Source: Candidatus Epilinea brevis
Lineage (GTDB): Bacteria; Chloroflexota; Anaerolineae; Epilineales; Epilineaceae
Direction: 5' to 3'
Length of the DNA stretch: 64,000 bases
Assembly (NCBI GenBank): GCA_016710785.1
Contig: JADJUE010000003.1
Span: forward strand, 124,001-188,000
Shown here: positions 8,454 through 17,661 of the stretch, piece by piece
Layout of the letters: each line of letters starts with the position of its first letter
How positions within the stretch are numbered: the first letter of the stretch is position 1
Notes under the pieces: model-generated
The model's database searches: none
What the model was told of the DNA's origin: nothing
What the model saw: the letters and a program-made list of their open reading frames with translations, nothing else
Translations under genes and position numbers: made by a program

Positions 8454-9916
8454 GCCGCACCTCCCCGCGGGAGGATCGGCGCGGCGACCTGCTGCCGGCC
8501 CCCGTCATCTCCCAGACCGAGACCCCAGCGAGCCACCAGGCCGGCCCCCAGCAGCAGGGCGGCGGCCAGGGCAACCAGCGAACCCCTGGCCGGAGTGGGC
8601 AGATTCAGGGGCGACGGCGCAGGCAGCACCTGCGGCGCCGCATCGCTGAGCGTCGGCGGAGGCTGGAAGACCGGGAAGGCCCGCGCCGCCAGATCCATGG
8701 CATCCTGGGCCGGGCTGAGGGCGAAGAGCCGCAGCTCCGGCGTGGTCTCCAGCATGCTGGCGAAGAGGCCGCGTTCCACGTGCGGCAGGTCGCCCACGCC
8801 ATCGCCGTCGGCGTCGTAGCCCACGTAGTTGGACCAGTGGTTGCCCCGACCCTCCGGCGTCCAGTCGTTACCGCTGAAGGTGCCGCTCGTCACCAGGGCC
8901 ACCTGTTGGAAGTTGTCGACGAAGCTGTTGCCGCCCAGGCGATTGTGCTTGACGGCGGGCATGAAAGCGGCGCCGATGTCGTTGTAGGCGACGACGTTGT
9001 CGGCGATGACGTTGACCGCCCCCTCTTCGGCCGGGCTGTTGTCCAGGTAGATGCCCACCCGGTTGCCGGCGATGACGTTGCCCTCCACCGTGATCTGATC
9101 CGAGTCCTTCAGGGCGAGACCGTAGCCGCTGGAGCCATAGCTGCCCTGCAGCAGGTTGCCGCGGTAGACCAGATCCCGGGAGTACATGGCGTAGGCCGCC
9201 ACCATGTTGCGCCGCAGGTAGTTGCCTTGCACCTGGCTGCCGCTGGCATACATGAAGTGCAGACCGTAGCGGCCGTCCTCGACCACATTGTCCTCCACGG
9301 TCACGTTCTGCGAATACCAGATCACCAGATCGCGCCCGCGCCGCACCCGGTTGCCGCGCACCACGGAGCGGTGCGATTCCCACAGCCGCATGGCGTCGCC
9401 GCGACGGGCCATGTCCAGGTCTCGGCCCACGACAGTGTTGCGCTCCACGACACTCTCCGGCGCGGTCTGCAGGTCGATGCCCAGCAGCACGTCTTCCAGT
9501 CGGTTGCCCACCAGGGTCACCTGGCCTTCAGCCGCGATGCCCGCGTCCTCCTTCTCCAGGAGGTTGCCGGAGTTGCGGATGACGAAGCCCTCCAGACGTC
9601 CACCGGCCTTCTTGAAGTTGACCACGGTCCCTTTGCCGCCGCCGTCGATCACCGGCCAGTCCTCGCCGATCATACTGACGGCATGTTCGACGACCACGGG
9701 GCCAGGATGGGTGCCGCCATGGACCAGGATCCGATCTCCGTCGCGGCTGGCGGCCAGGGCCGCGGCCAGGCCGGCATAGGCGCTGTCCGGACCGACTTCC
9801 AGGACACGGGCCGCCGCCCCGGCCCGCGCCGGCGGCAGGCCGATGGCCGCGGCCACTGCAGTCAGGACCACCAGGCATCGGCCGAGCGTGGGGCGCCGGC
9901 GCACAGGGCCGCTCAC
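8450..9916 (-). CDS. nosD: NosD periplasmic/extracytoplasmic copper-processing protein
   Basis: I place the start at the GTG at 9916, which overlaps the stop of the upstream membrane gene (GTGA). This yields 488 aa beginning with a clear signal peptide (RCLVVLTAVAAAIGLPPARA). Longer upstream extension would overlap nosB entirely. The body is a right-handed parallel beta-helix of NosD/CASH repeats rich in G-N-V and NVVEDG-type rungs. A C-terminal membrane anchor (SLVALAAALLLGAGLVARW) follows a Pro-rich linker. NosD works with NosFY outside the membrane to assemble CuZ. Confidence 0.92.
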   Translation of the reverse strand: MSGPVRRRPTLGRCLVVLTAVAAAIGLPPARAGAAARVLEVGPDSAYAGLAAALAASRDGDRILVHGGTHPGPVVVEHAVSMIGEDWPVIDGGGKGTVVNFKKAGGRLEGFVIRNSGNLLEKEDAGIAAEGQVTLVGNRLEDVLLGIDLQTAPESVVERNTVVGRDLDMARRGDAMRLWESHRSVVRGNRVRRGRDLVIWYSQNVTVEDNVVEDGRYGLHFMYASGSQVQGNYLRRNMVAAYAMYSRDLVYRGNLLQGSYGSSGYGLALKDSDQITVEGNVIAGNRVGIYLDNSPAEEGAVNVIADNVVAYNDIGAAFMPAVKHNRLGGNSFVDNFQQVALVTSGTFSGNDWTPEGRGNHWSNYVGYDADGDGVGDLPHVERGLFASMLETTPELRLFALSPAQDAMDLAARAFPVFQPPPTLSDAAPQVLPAPSPLNLPTPARGSLVALAAALLLGAGLVARWGLGLGDDGGRQQVAAPILPRGGAA

Positions 9917-10581
9917 GCCTCCGCCGCCGCCTCGCGGAGCGCGGCCTGGCGCGCCTTGCGGCGCTCGTGCAGCCCCAGCAGGATGAGGATCGAGGCGACG
10001 GAGGCCATCCAGAAGCCGACCCTGACGGTGGCGTCGGTGGAGAACTGACCGATGTCGCCATGCCCCAGCAGCGCGGGAGTGAAAGGCTTGACCGAGCTGG
10101 ACAGCGCCGCGCGCGGGTCCAGGCCCTGGCCATAGCTGTGCAGCCAGTAGTACATGTCGCCCAGGAAGACCAGGGGCAGGAAAATGGCCGGCAGCACCAG
10201 GGGCGCGAACCACTTGCGGTGGATGAAGGCGGTGGCCAGGATCATGAGCACGATGGCGCCCAAGGCGAAGGGGGCCAGCAGGCGCTCCAGCTGCGCCGCC
10301 CCACCTAGAGGCTTCATGCCTATGTAGTGGTTGAGGCCGTCGATGGTGCTGATGTCCCCCTCCATGTGGTCGATGTAGACCGTGAGGTCCAGTCCCTGGG
10401 GGAACTGCGGCGCGTTCAATCGCATGTGCCAGTACGGAAAGAAGATGGAGGCGACAATGAGGGCGGCGGCGGCGATGAAGAGCAGGGTCGAGCGGATGAA
10501 CCCCGGCTGCCGGACCACACGGCTGATCGCCGGGATCTGGTGGTCGGCGGCTCCGAAGACTCCGCGTAGGGCTTGGCTCAT
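9913..10581 (-). CDS. nosB: NosB-like membrane protein of clade II nos clusters
   Basis: A membrane protein of about 222 aa (233 if the upstream Met at 10614 is used) with about four predicted TM segments: after an N-terminal cytoplasmic stretch near FIRSTLLFIAAAALIVASIF, two central helices, and a C-terminal helix ending in a basic ERRKARQ tail. The large outside loop holds YIDHMEGDISTIDGLNHYIG. Its place between nosZ and nosD matches NosB of Wolinella-type (clade II) clusters, a marker of Sec-dependent NosZ systems. Its biochemical role is unknown. The name rests on synteny and topology, so the gene symbol is provisional. Confidence 0.75.
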   Translation of the reverse strand: MSQALRGVFGAADHQIPAISRVVRQPGFIRSTLLFIAAAALIVASIFFPYWHMRLNAPQFPQGLDLTVYIDHMEGDISTIDGLNHYIGMKPLGGAAQLERLLAPFALGAIVLMILATAFIHRKWFAPLVLPAIFLPLVFLGDMYYWLHSYGQGLDPRAALSSSVKPFTPALLGHGDIGQFSTDATVRVGFWMASVASILILLGLHERRKARQAALREAAAEA

Positions 10582-10648
10582 GGTTGGGTCTCGCATTTCA
10601 GCAGGATGCTGCATCGGCTGGGCGCCAGTGACAAGCTGGGGACCCTGT

Positions 10649-10688
10649 GAGGGGCCAGGCCCGGCGCCGCGGCCGGGCCTGACCCCTC
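10649..10688 (-). terminator. Strong hairpin between nosZ and nosB
   Basis: A 17-bp stem (gaggggccaggcccggc against gccgggcctgacccctc, one mismatch) with a 6-nt loop lies 25 bp after the nosZ stop. It probably stabilises the nosZ mRNA 3' end or attenuates read-through, giving more NosZ than accessory proteins. Confidence 0.65.
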
Positions 10689-10712
10689 ATCAAGGGTCCG
10701 AACGGCGGGAGC

Positions 10713-12764
10713 CTACTGGGCCGCAGGCGTGTCCTTGACCAGCAGGTAGCCCACCATCTCCAGGTGCAGGGCCGAGCAGAACTCGGTGCAGTAGAAGGGA
10801 TAGACCCCCGCCCGATCGGCGGTGAACTCCACCGTCTGCGTCTCACCGGGCTCCAGCGAGAGGTTGAGGTTGTAGATGGGCACGGCGAAGCCGTGCGTGG
10901 CGTCATAGGTCTGCTCGACGTTGGTGATCTTCAGCGTCACCTCGTCGCCCACGTTGACCTCGATGCGCTCAGGGGTGAAATGGCTGCGGATGGCGGTCAT
11001 GTAGATGGTGACCTTGTTGCCGTCGCGCTCCACCCGCTCGGTGCCGGTCAAGGGCGCGTCGGGATCTTTGGCCATCTTGTCGGTGTCCCAGCCGATCTCC
11101 GGATACTTCTCCCAGCCTTTGAGCTTGTCGGCCTTGATGATCTGGGCGTAATGGGGTTCGCCGACGCCGATGGGTGCGTCGTAGATCACCGGCATCTTGT
11201 CCGGCTCGGGCTGATCCAGGTCCAGCAACTGGAAGTTCTGCGGCACCAGCGGGCCCACGTTCTGGAAGCGGTCGATGGCCCACTTGTTCATGGCCACCAG
11301 GTAATGGCCATCAGGGCTGACCGTGTCGCCCTCGGCGGTGGCCAGGTGGCCGATGTTGTACTGCACGGGGGTCTTGGTAACCAGCTTCCAGGGCTCCAGG
11401 CCATCCTTGCGGTAATCGCCGCCCAGGGACCACTTGGCCACCGCGCTGTCCAGGAACAGGCTGGTGTAGGCAAAGCCCTTGTCGTCGAACTGGGTGTGCA
11501 GGGGACCCAGGCCCAACTGCACCTGCGCCTCCATGGCCTTGTCGAAGGGGATGATGGGCACGCCGTAGTCGTCCTTGTCCAGGCCTCCGGCCGCGATGGC
11601 GTCCTGGATCTTCTGGAAGCTGTAGACGGTAGCGTTCTGGTCCAGCTTGCCGCCCACCACGATGTACTCGCCGCCCGGAGTCACGTCGGCGCCGTGCGGG
11701 CTCTTGGGCTCGGGGATGAAGTACAGCGCGCCCTCGGCGGCGGCGGTGTCCAGCGGCAGCACGTTGAAGCCGTTGATCTCCGTGGTCTTGCCGGCTGCCA
11801 CCAGCTCTTCGGCCTTCTTGAGGTTCACCACATGGAGGAAGTCCATGTCGTTCTGCGAGACGCCGGATTCAAAGTTGACGCCGTCCTTGTCGGCCTTGCC
11901 GGTGGCCAGCTCGGTGTTGATGCTGTTGCAGAAGACCCAGCCGGTGGAGCCCTTCTTGCCCGAGTCGCAGAGGTCCTGCCAGTAGGGCGGCACCTCCATG
12001 GCAAAGCTCTTGGCCATGTCGATGCGGCCGGCGGCGCGGTCGAACTTCCAGAAGGTGATATGGCCGCGGTACTTCTCCTTGTAATCTTCCATCGGCGCAT
12101 AGCCGCCGCCCAGGGGCATGGCGTACTGGCCGCCCTCGACCACCCATTCGGTGTCGGGGGTGACGAACATACCGCCGTGGTCGATGTTGCTGATGGGGTT
12201 CTTGACGATCTGCTTGGTCTCGAAGTCGCGCAGGTCGATGACCGCCACGCGGGCGTTGGCCTTGTCGCCGATGAAGAGGAACTGTCCGTCGTAATCGCCC
12301 GCGGTCTCGGAGAGCGCCGGATGGTGATCGTCCGCCCAACGGAGCTCCTTGTCGCCGGCGTTGCCGCCATTGAGGGTGTCCATGGTGGACTTGGCGCCGT
12401 AGCCGTAGCCCTGCCAGGGCTCCGGCGAGAAGGTGGCGATCATCTTCAAGAGGCGCATGGAGGGCAGACCGATAGCCAGAACCTGCCCACCGTGGCCGGA
12501 GGACGCGAACTGCACGTACTCGTCGTGACGGCCGGAGGGCATGTAGGTCTTGAGCGCCGCCGACACATCAGCGGGCGACAGGTTGCGGGCCTTGGCGATC
12601 TCGTCGGGCGACTGGGCGGAGGTGGCCTCGCCGCCGGAGGGCGCGGCCTGATCCTCTTGTGCGGGTTTGGCCTCGCCGCTGGTGTCCACATCTCCCCGAC
12701 TGCAAGCCGAGGTCGTGATGGGCATGGCCAGGGCAATCCCCAGCATGATGATCTGACGTTTCAT
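10713..12764 (-). CDS. nosZ: Nitrous oxide reductase, clade II (Sec-dependent lipoprotein type)
   Basis: A 683-aa protein that reduces N2O to N2 outside the membrane. The N-terminus has no twin-Arg motif. It is a Sec lipoprotein signal with lipobox TSAC (Cys21), followed by a 40-residue E/A/S-rich linker. The seven-bladed propeller carries the seven expected CuZ histidines: DDHHPAL, NIDHGGMF, SPHGADV, GPLHTQF, IGHLA, GEPHYAQ. The C-terminal cupredoxin domain has the CuA motif YCTEFCSALHLEM with Cys, Cys, His and Met ligands. All cofactor ligands seem intact, so the enzyme should be functional. A Cys-anchored NosZ is less usual than a soluble one. Confidence 0.97.
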   Translation of the reverse strand: MKRQIIMLGIALAMPITTSACSRGDVDTSGEAKPAQEDQAAPSGGEATSAQSPDEIAKARNLSPADVSAALKTYMPSGRHDEYVQFASSGHGGQVLAIGLPSMRLLKMIATFSPEPWQGYGYGAKSTMDTLNGGNAGDKELRWADDHHPALSETAGDYDGQFLFIGDKANARVAVIDLRDFETKQIVKNPISNIDHGGMFVTPDTEWVVEGGQYAMPLGGGYAPMEDYKEKYRGHITFWKFDRAAGRIDMAKSFAMEVPPYWQDLCDSGKKGSTGWVFCNSINTELATGKADKDGVNFESGVSQNDMDFLHVVNLKKAEELVAAGKTTEINGFNVLPLDTAAAEGALYFIPEPKSPHGADVTPGGEYIVVGGKLDQNATVYSFQKIQDAIAAGGLDKDDYGVPIIPFDKAMEAQVQLGLGPLHTQFDDKGFAYTSLFLDSAVAKWSLGGDYRKDGLEPWKLVTKTPVQYNIGHLATAEGDTVSPDGHYLVAMNKWAIDRFQNVGPLVPQNFQLLDLDQPEPDKMPVIYDAPIGVGEPHYAQIIKADKLKGWEKYPEIGWDTDKMAKDPDAPLTGTERVERDGNKVTIYMTAIRSHFTPERIEVNVGDEVTLKITNVEQTYDATHGFAVPIYNLNLSLEPGETQTVEFTADRAGVYPFYCTEFCSALHLEMVGYLLVKDTPAAQ

Positions 12765-12843
12765 CGTCTTCTCCTCTGAACGGTGGTGATGGACGCGGAA
12801 GCTGGGTTGGACCGGCCGCGCCCCGCCGGCTGAGCGGTCTTGG

Positions 12844-13545
12844 CTAAGGGCTCACGCCCAGGAGGACGCGCACGTCATGCGCCACATCCTGCGGCGAAAG
12901 GGCGCCCAGGTAGGAGCCCCGGATCTGCCCCGCTGGATCGATGAGGTAGAGGCGGCCGGTGTGGGTGACGGTGTACTCGCCGTCGCCGCCCGGCGCGCCA
13001 CCGGCCTGGCGGACGGGGTCCTTGCGGAACTCGGCGCCGAAGGCGGCGGCCATGGCGGCTACGGCCTCCAGGTCGCCCGTCAGGCCGATGTCGCTGGGCG
13101 CATGGTCGCCCAGGTAGGCGGCCAAAACCTCGGGCCGGTCGCGCTCGGGGTCGGCGCTGACCATCACCACCTGCAGCCGCTCCGCCTCGGGACCGAGCTC
13201 GCGCCTCACCTGGCCGAGGACAGCCAGGGTCTGCGGGCAGTAGTCCGGGCAGTGGGTGTAGCCGAAGAAGAGCAGCCGCACCTGTCCGCGGCCCTGGTCC
13301 AGGCTCCATGGCTGGCCGCGCTGATCGGTCAGCGCCAGCGCCAGCGCGGGTCGCTCCGGCCGCGCCGGCTCGGCGCGCAGACCGTCGGGCCGCGAGGTCT
13401 CGCCCGGCCCGCTCATCGCCGCGCCCGTCGGGGCATCGGCCACAGATCGCGAGCGGGCGCGCTCCACCAACAGCAAGGCGGCGAACCCCAGAAGCAGGGT
13501 GCCGACGACGGCGAGAGACCGGCGGGAAGGGATCACCAGGGTCAT
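12844..13545 (-). CDS. SCO1/SenC/PrrC family copper chaperone
   Basis: The start is placed at the ATG at 13545 with GGAG nine bases upstream; an in-frame ATG at 13560 would overlap the preceding gene. The 233-aa product has one N-terminal TM anchor (LAVVGTLLLGFAALLLVERA) and a thioredoxin-like domain with the copper motif CPDYC and the distal His in VTHTGRLYLID. SCO proteins metallate CuA sites, here most likely the CuA of NosZ, encoded 79 bp downstream. Some SCO proteins also serve cytochrome oxidase, but no oxidase genes are in the window. Confidence 0.93.
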   Translation of the reverse strand: MTLVIPSRRSLAVVGTLLLGFAALLLVERARSRSVADAPTGAAMSGPGETSRPDGLRAEPARPERPALALALTDQRGQPWSLDQGRGQVRLLFFGYTHCPDYCPQTLAVLGQVRRELGPEAERLQVVMVSADPERDRPEVLAAYLGDHAPSDIGLTGDLEAVAAMAAAFGAEFRKDPVRQAGGAPGGDGEYTVTHTGRLYLIDPAGQIRGSYLGALSPQDVAHDVRVLLGVSP

Positions 13546-13549
13546 GACG

Positions 13550-13801
13550 TCACGCTCCATCCGGGGCCGGCTCGATGGGACCCTCGCAGGGGAACTGCCC
13601 CGCGATGCAGTCGCCCAACTCGGCCATGAGCTGATCGATGGGAATCCGGTAGTCCAGAGCGACGGCCCGCAGGTTGCAGAAGACGGCCATGCTGCAGCCC
13701 ACACAGGCCATTCGCCGGGCCATGAAGTAGCGCATGGCCACGGGCCAGCGCGACAGCACATCCGCCACGCGCAGGTCCGCCGTCAAGCCATCGATCGCCA
13801 T
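13550..13801 (-). CDS. DUF1858 (hybrid-cluster-protein-associated redox disulfide) protein
   Basis: I start this at the ATG at 13801, preceded by GGTGGGA, giving 83 aa. The sequence TADLRVADVLSRWPVAMRYF followed by CVGC matches the DUF1858 domain, whose CxxC pair binds or transfers redox equivalents. Two more Cys lie near the C-terminus (GDCIAGQFPCEG). It sits directly before the SCO1 gene behind the FNR-type promoter, so it belongs to the nos transcript. In denitrifiers such proteins occur next to N-oxide genes, but the function is not established. Confidence 0.8.
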   Translation of the reverse strand: MAIDGLTADLRVADVLSRWPVAMRYFMARRMACVGCSMAVFCNLRAVALDYRIPIDQLMAELGDCIAGQFPCEGPIEPAPDGA

Positions 13802-13873
13802 TTCCCACCTGCTGATCCCACTGCAGGGCGCGGATCGATGAGCACCGGATGTCCTCCGACCCGCCTGACCTTG

Positions 13874-13922
13874 CGCGTCCAGTCTAAGGGGTGAGCGGGC
13901 GGCTGTCTTTGCGCTGGCGCAA
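13874..13922 (-). promoter_or_regulatory. FNR/NnrR-type box and promoter of the nos operon
   Basis: The palindrome TTGCGctggCGCAA (13909-13922) has the exact 5-4-5 spacing of Crp/Fnr-family sites, with TTGCG half-sites rather than TTGAT. On the minus strand a -10-like TAGACT lies at 13886-13881, so the start would fall near 13874. That puts the box centre at about -41.5, the class II activation position. It lies between the stop of the crp/fnr gene and the DUF1858-SCO1-nosZ genes. Regulation by the adjacent Crp/Fnr protein is inferred. Confidence 0.65.
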
Positions 13923-13955
13923 GTTCGGGCGCCGGCAACGGAGGGTGGACCCGAC

Positions 13956-14690
13956 TCAGCCCTCCGGAAGATCCTCGGCCACCGCCACCAGGGCATGCGG
14001 CTGGAGCAGGGTCACGCGCTTGCGGGCAGAGCTGATGATCCCGCGCTCCTCCCAACCGGCCAGGGTGCGGCTGACGGTGAAGAGGGTGGTGCCGGTCATC
14101 TCCGCCAGGTCCTGGCGGCTGAGGGGCAGGTCGATCAGCACGCCCTCCGCCACGGAACGGCCGGCCTGGCGCGCCAGCCGCAGGAGCCCGTTGGCTACTC
14201 GCCGCTCCACGCGCTGGGTGCCCGCCTCGCGCAGCCGGTCCTGGAACTCCCTCACCCGCTCCGCCAGCATGGCCATGCCGTTGAGGCCGATCTGCGGATG
14301 GCGCAGGATGAGGCGGTTGAATGCCTCTCCGCTCCAAGCCAGGGCCACCGCCGGCTCCACGGCCTCGGCGGTCACCGGATAGGGCAGGCGGCCCAGGATG
14401 GCCACGATGCCGAACTCCTCGCCGGGGGCGATGAAGCGCATCACCACCTGCTGCCCTTCCGGCGTCACCTGGCTGAGCCGCACCCGGCCGGAAACCAGCA
14501 GGTAGAAGCGGTGGGCGGGATCTCCCTGGCACACATAGGCCTCTCCGGCCTGGGCGGTCGCCAGCGTGGCGGCGGCCAGCACCTCAGCCAGCGCCGACGC
14601 ATCCAACCCCAGGAAGATCCCCATCCGGGACACCGCTGCCATCGACGGAGGGGCGGGTGCATGGGAGGCGATCGGCGTCCGCTGGCTCAT
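13956..14690 (-). CDS. Crp/Fnr-family transcriptional regulator (DNR/NnrR-like)
   Basis: A 244-aa regulator from the ATG at 14690 (a TTG at 14720 is the alternative start). It has an N-terminal cyclic-nucleotide-binding-like beta-roll (about residues 20-130, GRVRLSQVTPEGQQVV, GEEFGIVAIL), a dimer helix, and a winged HTH with LSRQDLAEMTGTTLFTVSRT. The N-terminal Cys cluster of true FNR is absent, so it probably does not sense O2 through Fe-S and may sense NO or a redox state as DNR/NnrR do. It is encoded just upstream of and collinear with the nos genes, making it the likely activator at the TTGCG-N4-CGCAA box. Confidence 0.85.
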   Translation of the reverse strand: MSQRTPIASHAPAPPSMAAVSRMGIFLGLDASALAEVLAAATLATAQAGEAYVCQGDPAHRFYLLVSGRVRLSQVTPEGQQVVMRFIAPGEEFGIVAILGRLPYPVTAEAVEPAVALAWSGEAFNRLILRHPQIGLNGMAMLAERVREFQDRLREAGTQRVERRVANGLLRLARQAGRSVAEGVLIDLPLSRQDLAEMTGTTLFTVSRTLAGWEERGIISSARKRVTLLQPHALVAVAEDLPEG

Positions 14691-14759
14691 GGCGCAACCG
14701 TATCGCAATGCGCGGGACAAGGCAAGTGGATTTCTAACGACCCTATAACGGCCCGACCC

Positions 14760-14789
14760 TTAGCAGTCACGCGCATCGAGTGCTAAAAT
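14760..14789 (+). promoter_or_regulatory. CIRCE operator and promoter of groESL
   Basis: TTAGCAGTC-N9-GAGTGCTAA (14760-14786) matches the CIRCE inverted repeat at all but one position (CAGTC for CACTC). The right arm overlaps a -10-like TAAAAT (14784-14789), so HrcA bound here would block the promoter. This predicts heat-shock repression of groESL by an HrcA encoded elsewhere. Confidence 0.85.
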
Positions 14790-14923
14790 CGCCTTCACAT
14801 CCAAGCCATAGACCCGTGCGCCTGACCGACGTCTATCAGCAGGCCGGGCCATGCCGCGAGCGCCGGGCGGGCGCGCGGGGCGCGCAGGGTCCGGCACCAT
14901 GCCAAGGAGCTTTGAGGCCAGCC

Positions 14924-15235
14924 ATGTCCAAGAAGATCGATTTGGTCCCCCTGGGGGACCGCATCATTGTGGAGCCGATCGAGGAAGAGGAAGTGACTTC
15001 CAGCGGCATCATCCTGCCAGAGTCCGCCAAGGAGCGGCCGCAGCGCGGCACCGTCCTCGCCGTGGGCCCTGGCCCGCGCGGCGACGACGGCAAGCATATC
15101 CGGATGGACGTGGAGAGCGGTGACGTCGTCATCTATTCCAAGTACGCCGGCTCCGGCTCGGAGTTCAAGATCGAGGCCGGCCGCAAGGTCCTCATCCTGA
15201 GCGAGAAGGACGTATTGGCCAAGGTCAGCAAGTAG
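14924..15235 (+). CDS. groES: Co-chaperonin GroES
   Basis: A 103-aa GroES from the ATG at 14924 (AAGGAG upstream). It shows the family fold markers PLGDRIIVEPIEEEE, the mobile loop TSSGIILPESAKE, and GDVVIYSKYAGSG near the C-terminus. It caps GroEL rings during ATP-driven protein folding in the cytoplasm. It is followed by groEL after 61 bp and shares the CIRCE promoter. Confidence 0.97.
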   Translation: MSKKIDLVPLGDRIIVEPIEEEEVTSSGIILPESAKERPQRGTVLAVGPGPRGDDGKHIRMDVESGDVVIYSKYAGSGSEFKIEAGRKVLILSEKDVLAKVSK

Positions 15236-15296
15236 ACCCTGGCTCCCATTTCCCTGCTGACCGTCAAGCAACCCCCTACGGAGGTATTGAGCAACC

Positions 15297-16931
<1,635 letters not shown>

Positions 16932-16964
16932 GCCGACGGACCGCCGACCTGAACCGCCGCATCC

Positions 16965-17001
16965 ATGGGGGCCGCCTGCAAGGGCGGCCCCCATTGTTTT
17001 T
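16965..17001 (+). terminator. Rho-independent terminator of groESL
   Basis: A perfect 12-bp stem (atgggggccgcc and its complement), a 6-nt loop (tgcaag) and a tgttttt tail lie 33 bp after the groEL stop. Confidence 0.92.
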
Positions 17002-17072
17002 CCGGCTGCGTGTCTTTCCGGCTGTGTGTCTTTTCGGCGCGTGTCGATAGAGCCCGGCGCGCGAGGACGCTG

Positions 17073-17453
17073 CTAGCGCTTCTTGGCGTCCACCAGCACC
17101 GCGCTGAGCACCAGGCTGACCAGGCTGACGACGATGGAGCCCCACAGGACGGTCAGCTGCCGGTCGAAGCTCAGCCCCACCTCGAACAGGGCGATGCTGA
17201 GTCGGCTGGACAGCCAGAGCATGATGGCGTTGAGCACCAGGGTGAAGAGCCCGAGCGTGGCCAGCTGGATGGGGCAGGTGATCAGGCTGAGGAAGGGGCG
17301 GATGAGGGCATTGACCAGGCCCAGCACGGCGGCCATGGCGGCCAGGGCCTGCCAGTCCTTGAGGGGCCCGGCCACCACCTCGATGCCCGGCACCAGGCGT
17401 TGGGCCACGAAAAGGGCGATGGCGGTGATGACCCAGCGGATCAGGAGCTTCAT
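17073..17453 (-). CDS. Phage-holin-IV/DUF360-like four-TM membrane protein
   Basis: A 126-aa protein with a strong ribosome site (AAGGAGG, 9-base spacing) and four TM segments. It matches the mycobacterial-type holin superfamily IV pattern (LLIRWVITAIALFVAQRLVPGI; LVNALIRPFLSLITCPI; LVLNAIMLWL). Despite the name, these chromosomal proteins are widespread and have no proven lytic role. It stands alone, convergent with groEL. Function unknown. Confidence 0.8.
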   Translation of the reverse strand: MKLLIRWVITAIALFVAQRLVPGIEVVAGPLKDWQALAAMAAVLGLVNALIRPFLSLITCPIQLATLGLFTLVLNAIMLWLSSRLSIALFEVGLSFDRQLTVLWGSIVVSLVSLVLSAVLVDAKKR

Positions 17454-17625
17454 GGGGGGGTCGCCTCCTTAGGGCTTGTAGTCGTGACGGATGCGCTGCG
17501 GTGGCCGACACCAAGGCAGCGGATGCTAGCGTAACCCGTCGCAAGTCCCGGGTCAACAGGCAAGGGCCTGGCCCCATGCCCGCATGCCGATGGGCTTCGC
17601 CCGCCCGACGATGCCGTGGCCGCCC

Positions 17626-17655
17626 TTGACAAGGCGATCCCCATCGACCTACCGT
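17626..17655 (+). promoter_or_regulatory. Candidate promoter giving a near-leaderless transcript
   Basis: TTGACA (17626-17631), 18 bp, then TACCGT (17650-17655) would start transcription at about 17662, the ATG of the following gene. There is no ribosome site before that ATG, which fits leaderless initiation. The -10 is weak. Confidence 0.35.
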
Positions 17656-17661
17656 ATCTCC

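Noticed and set aside
9914..10213. Longer start for NosD
   Set aside because: The extra 99 residues overlap the nosB-like gene completely and look random. The GTG at 9916 gives a signal peptide and the same 4-bp overlap used through the operon.
10764..12779. Long open frame (671 codons) on the plus strand opposite nosZ
   Set aside because: The composition mirrors the antisense of a high-GC gene, with no domain character, and nosZ on the other strand is unmistakable.
17073..17453. Phage holin and thus a prophage
   Set aside because: The four-TM family is widespread in chromosomes and no other phage gene is near.
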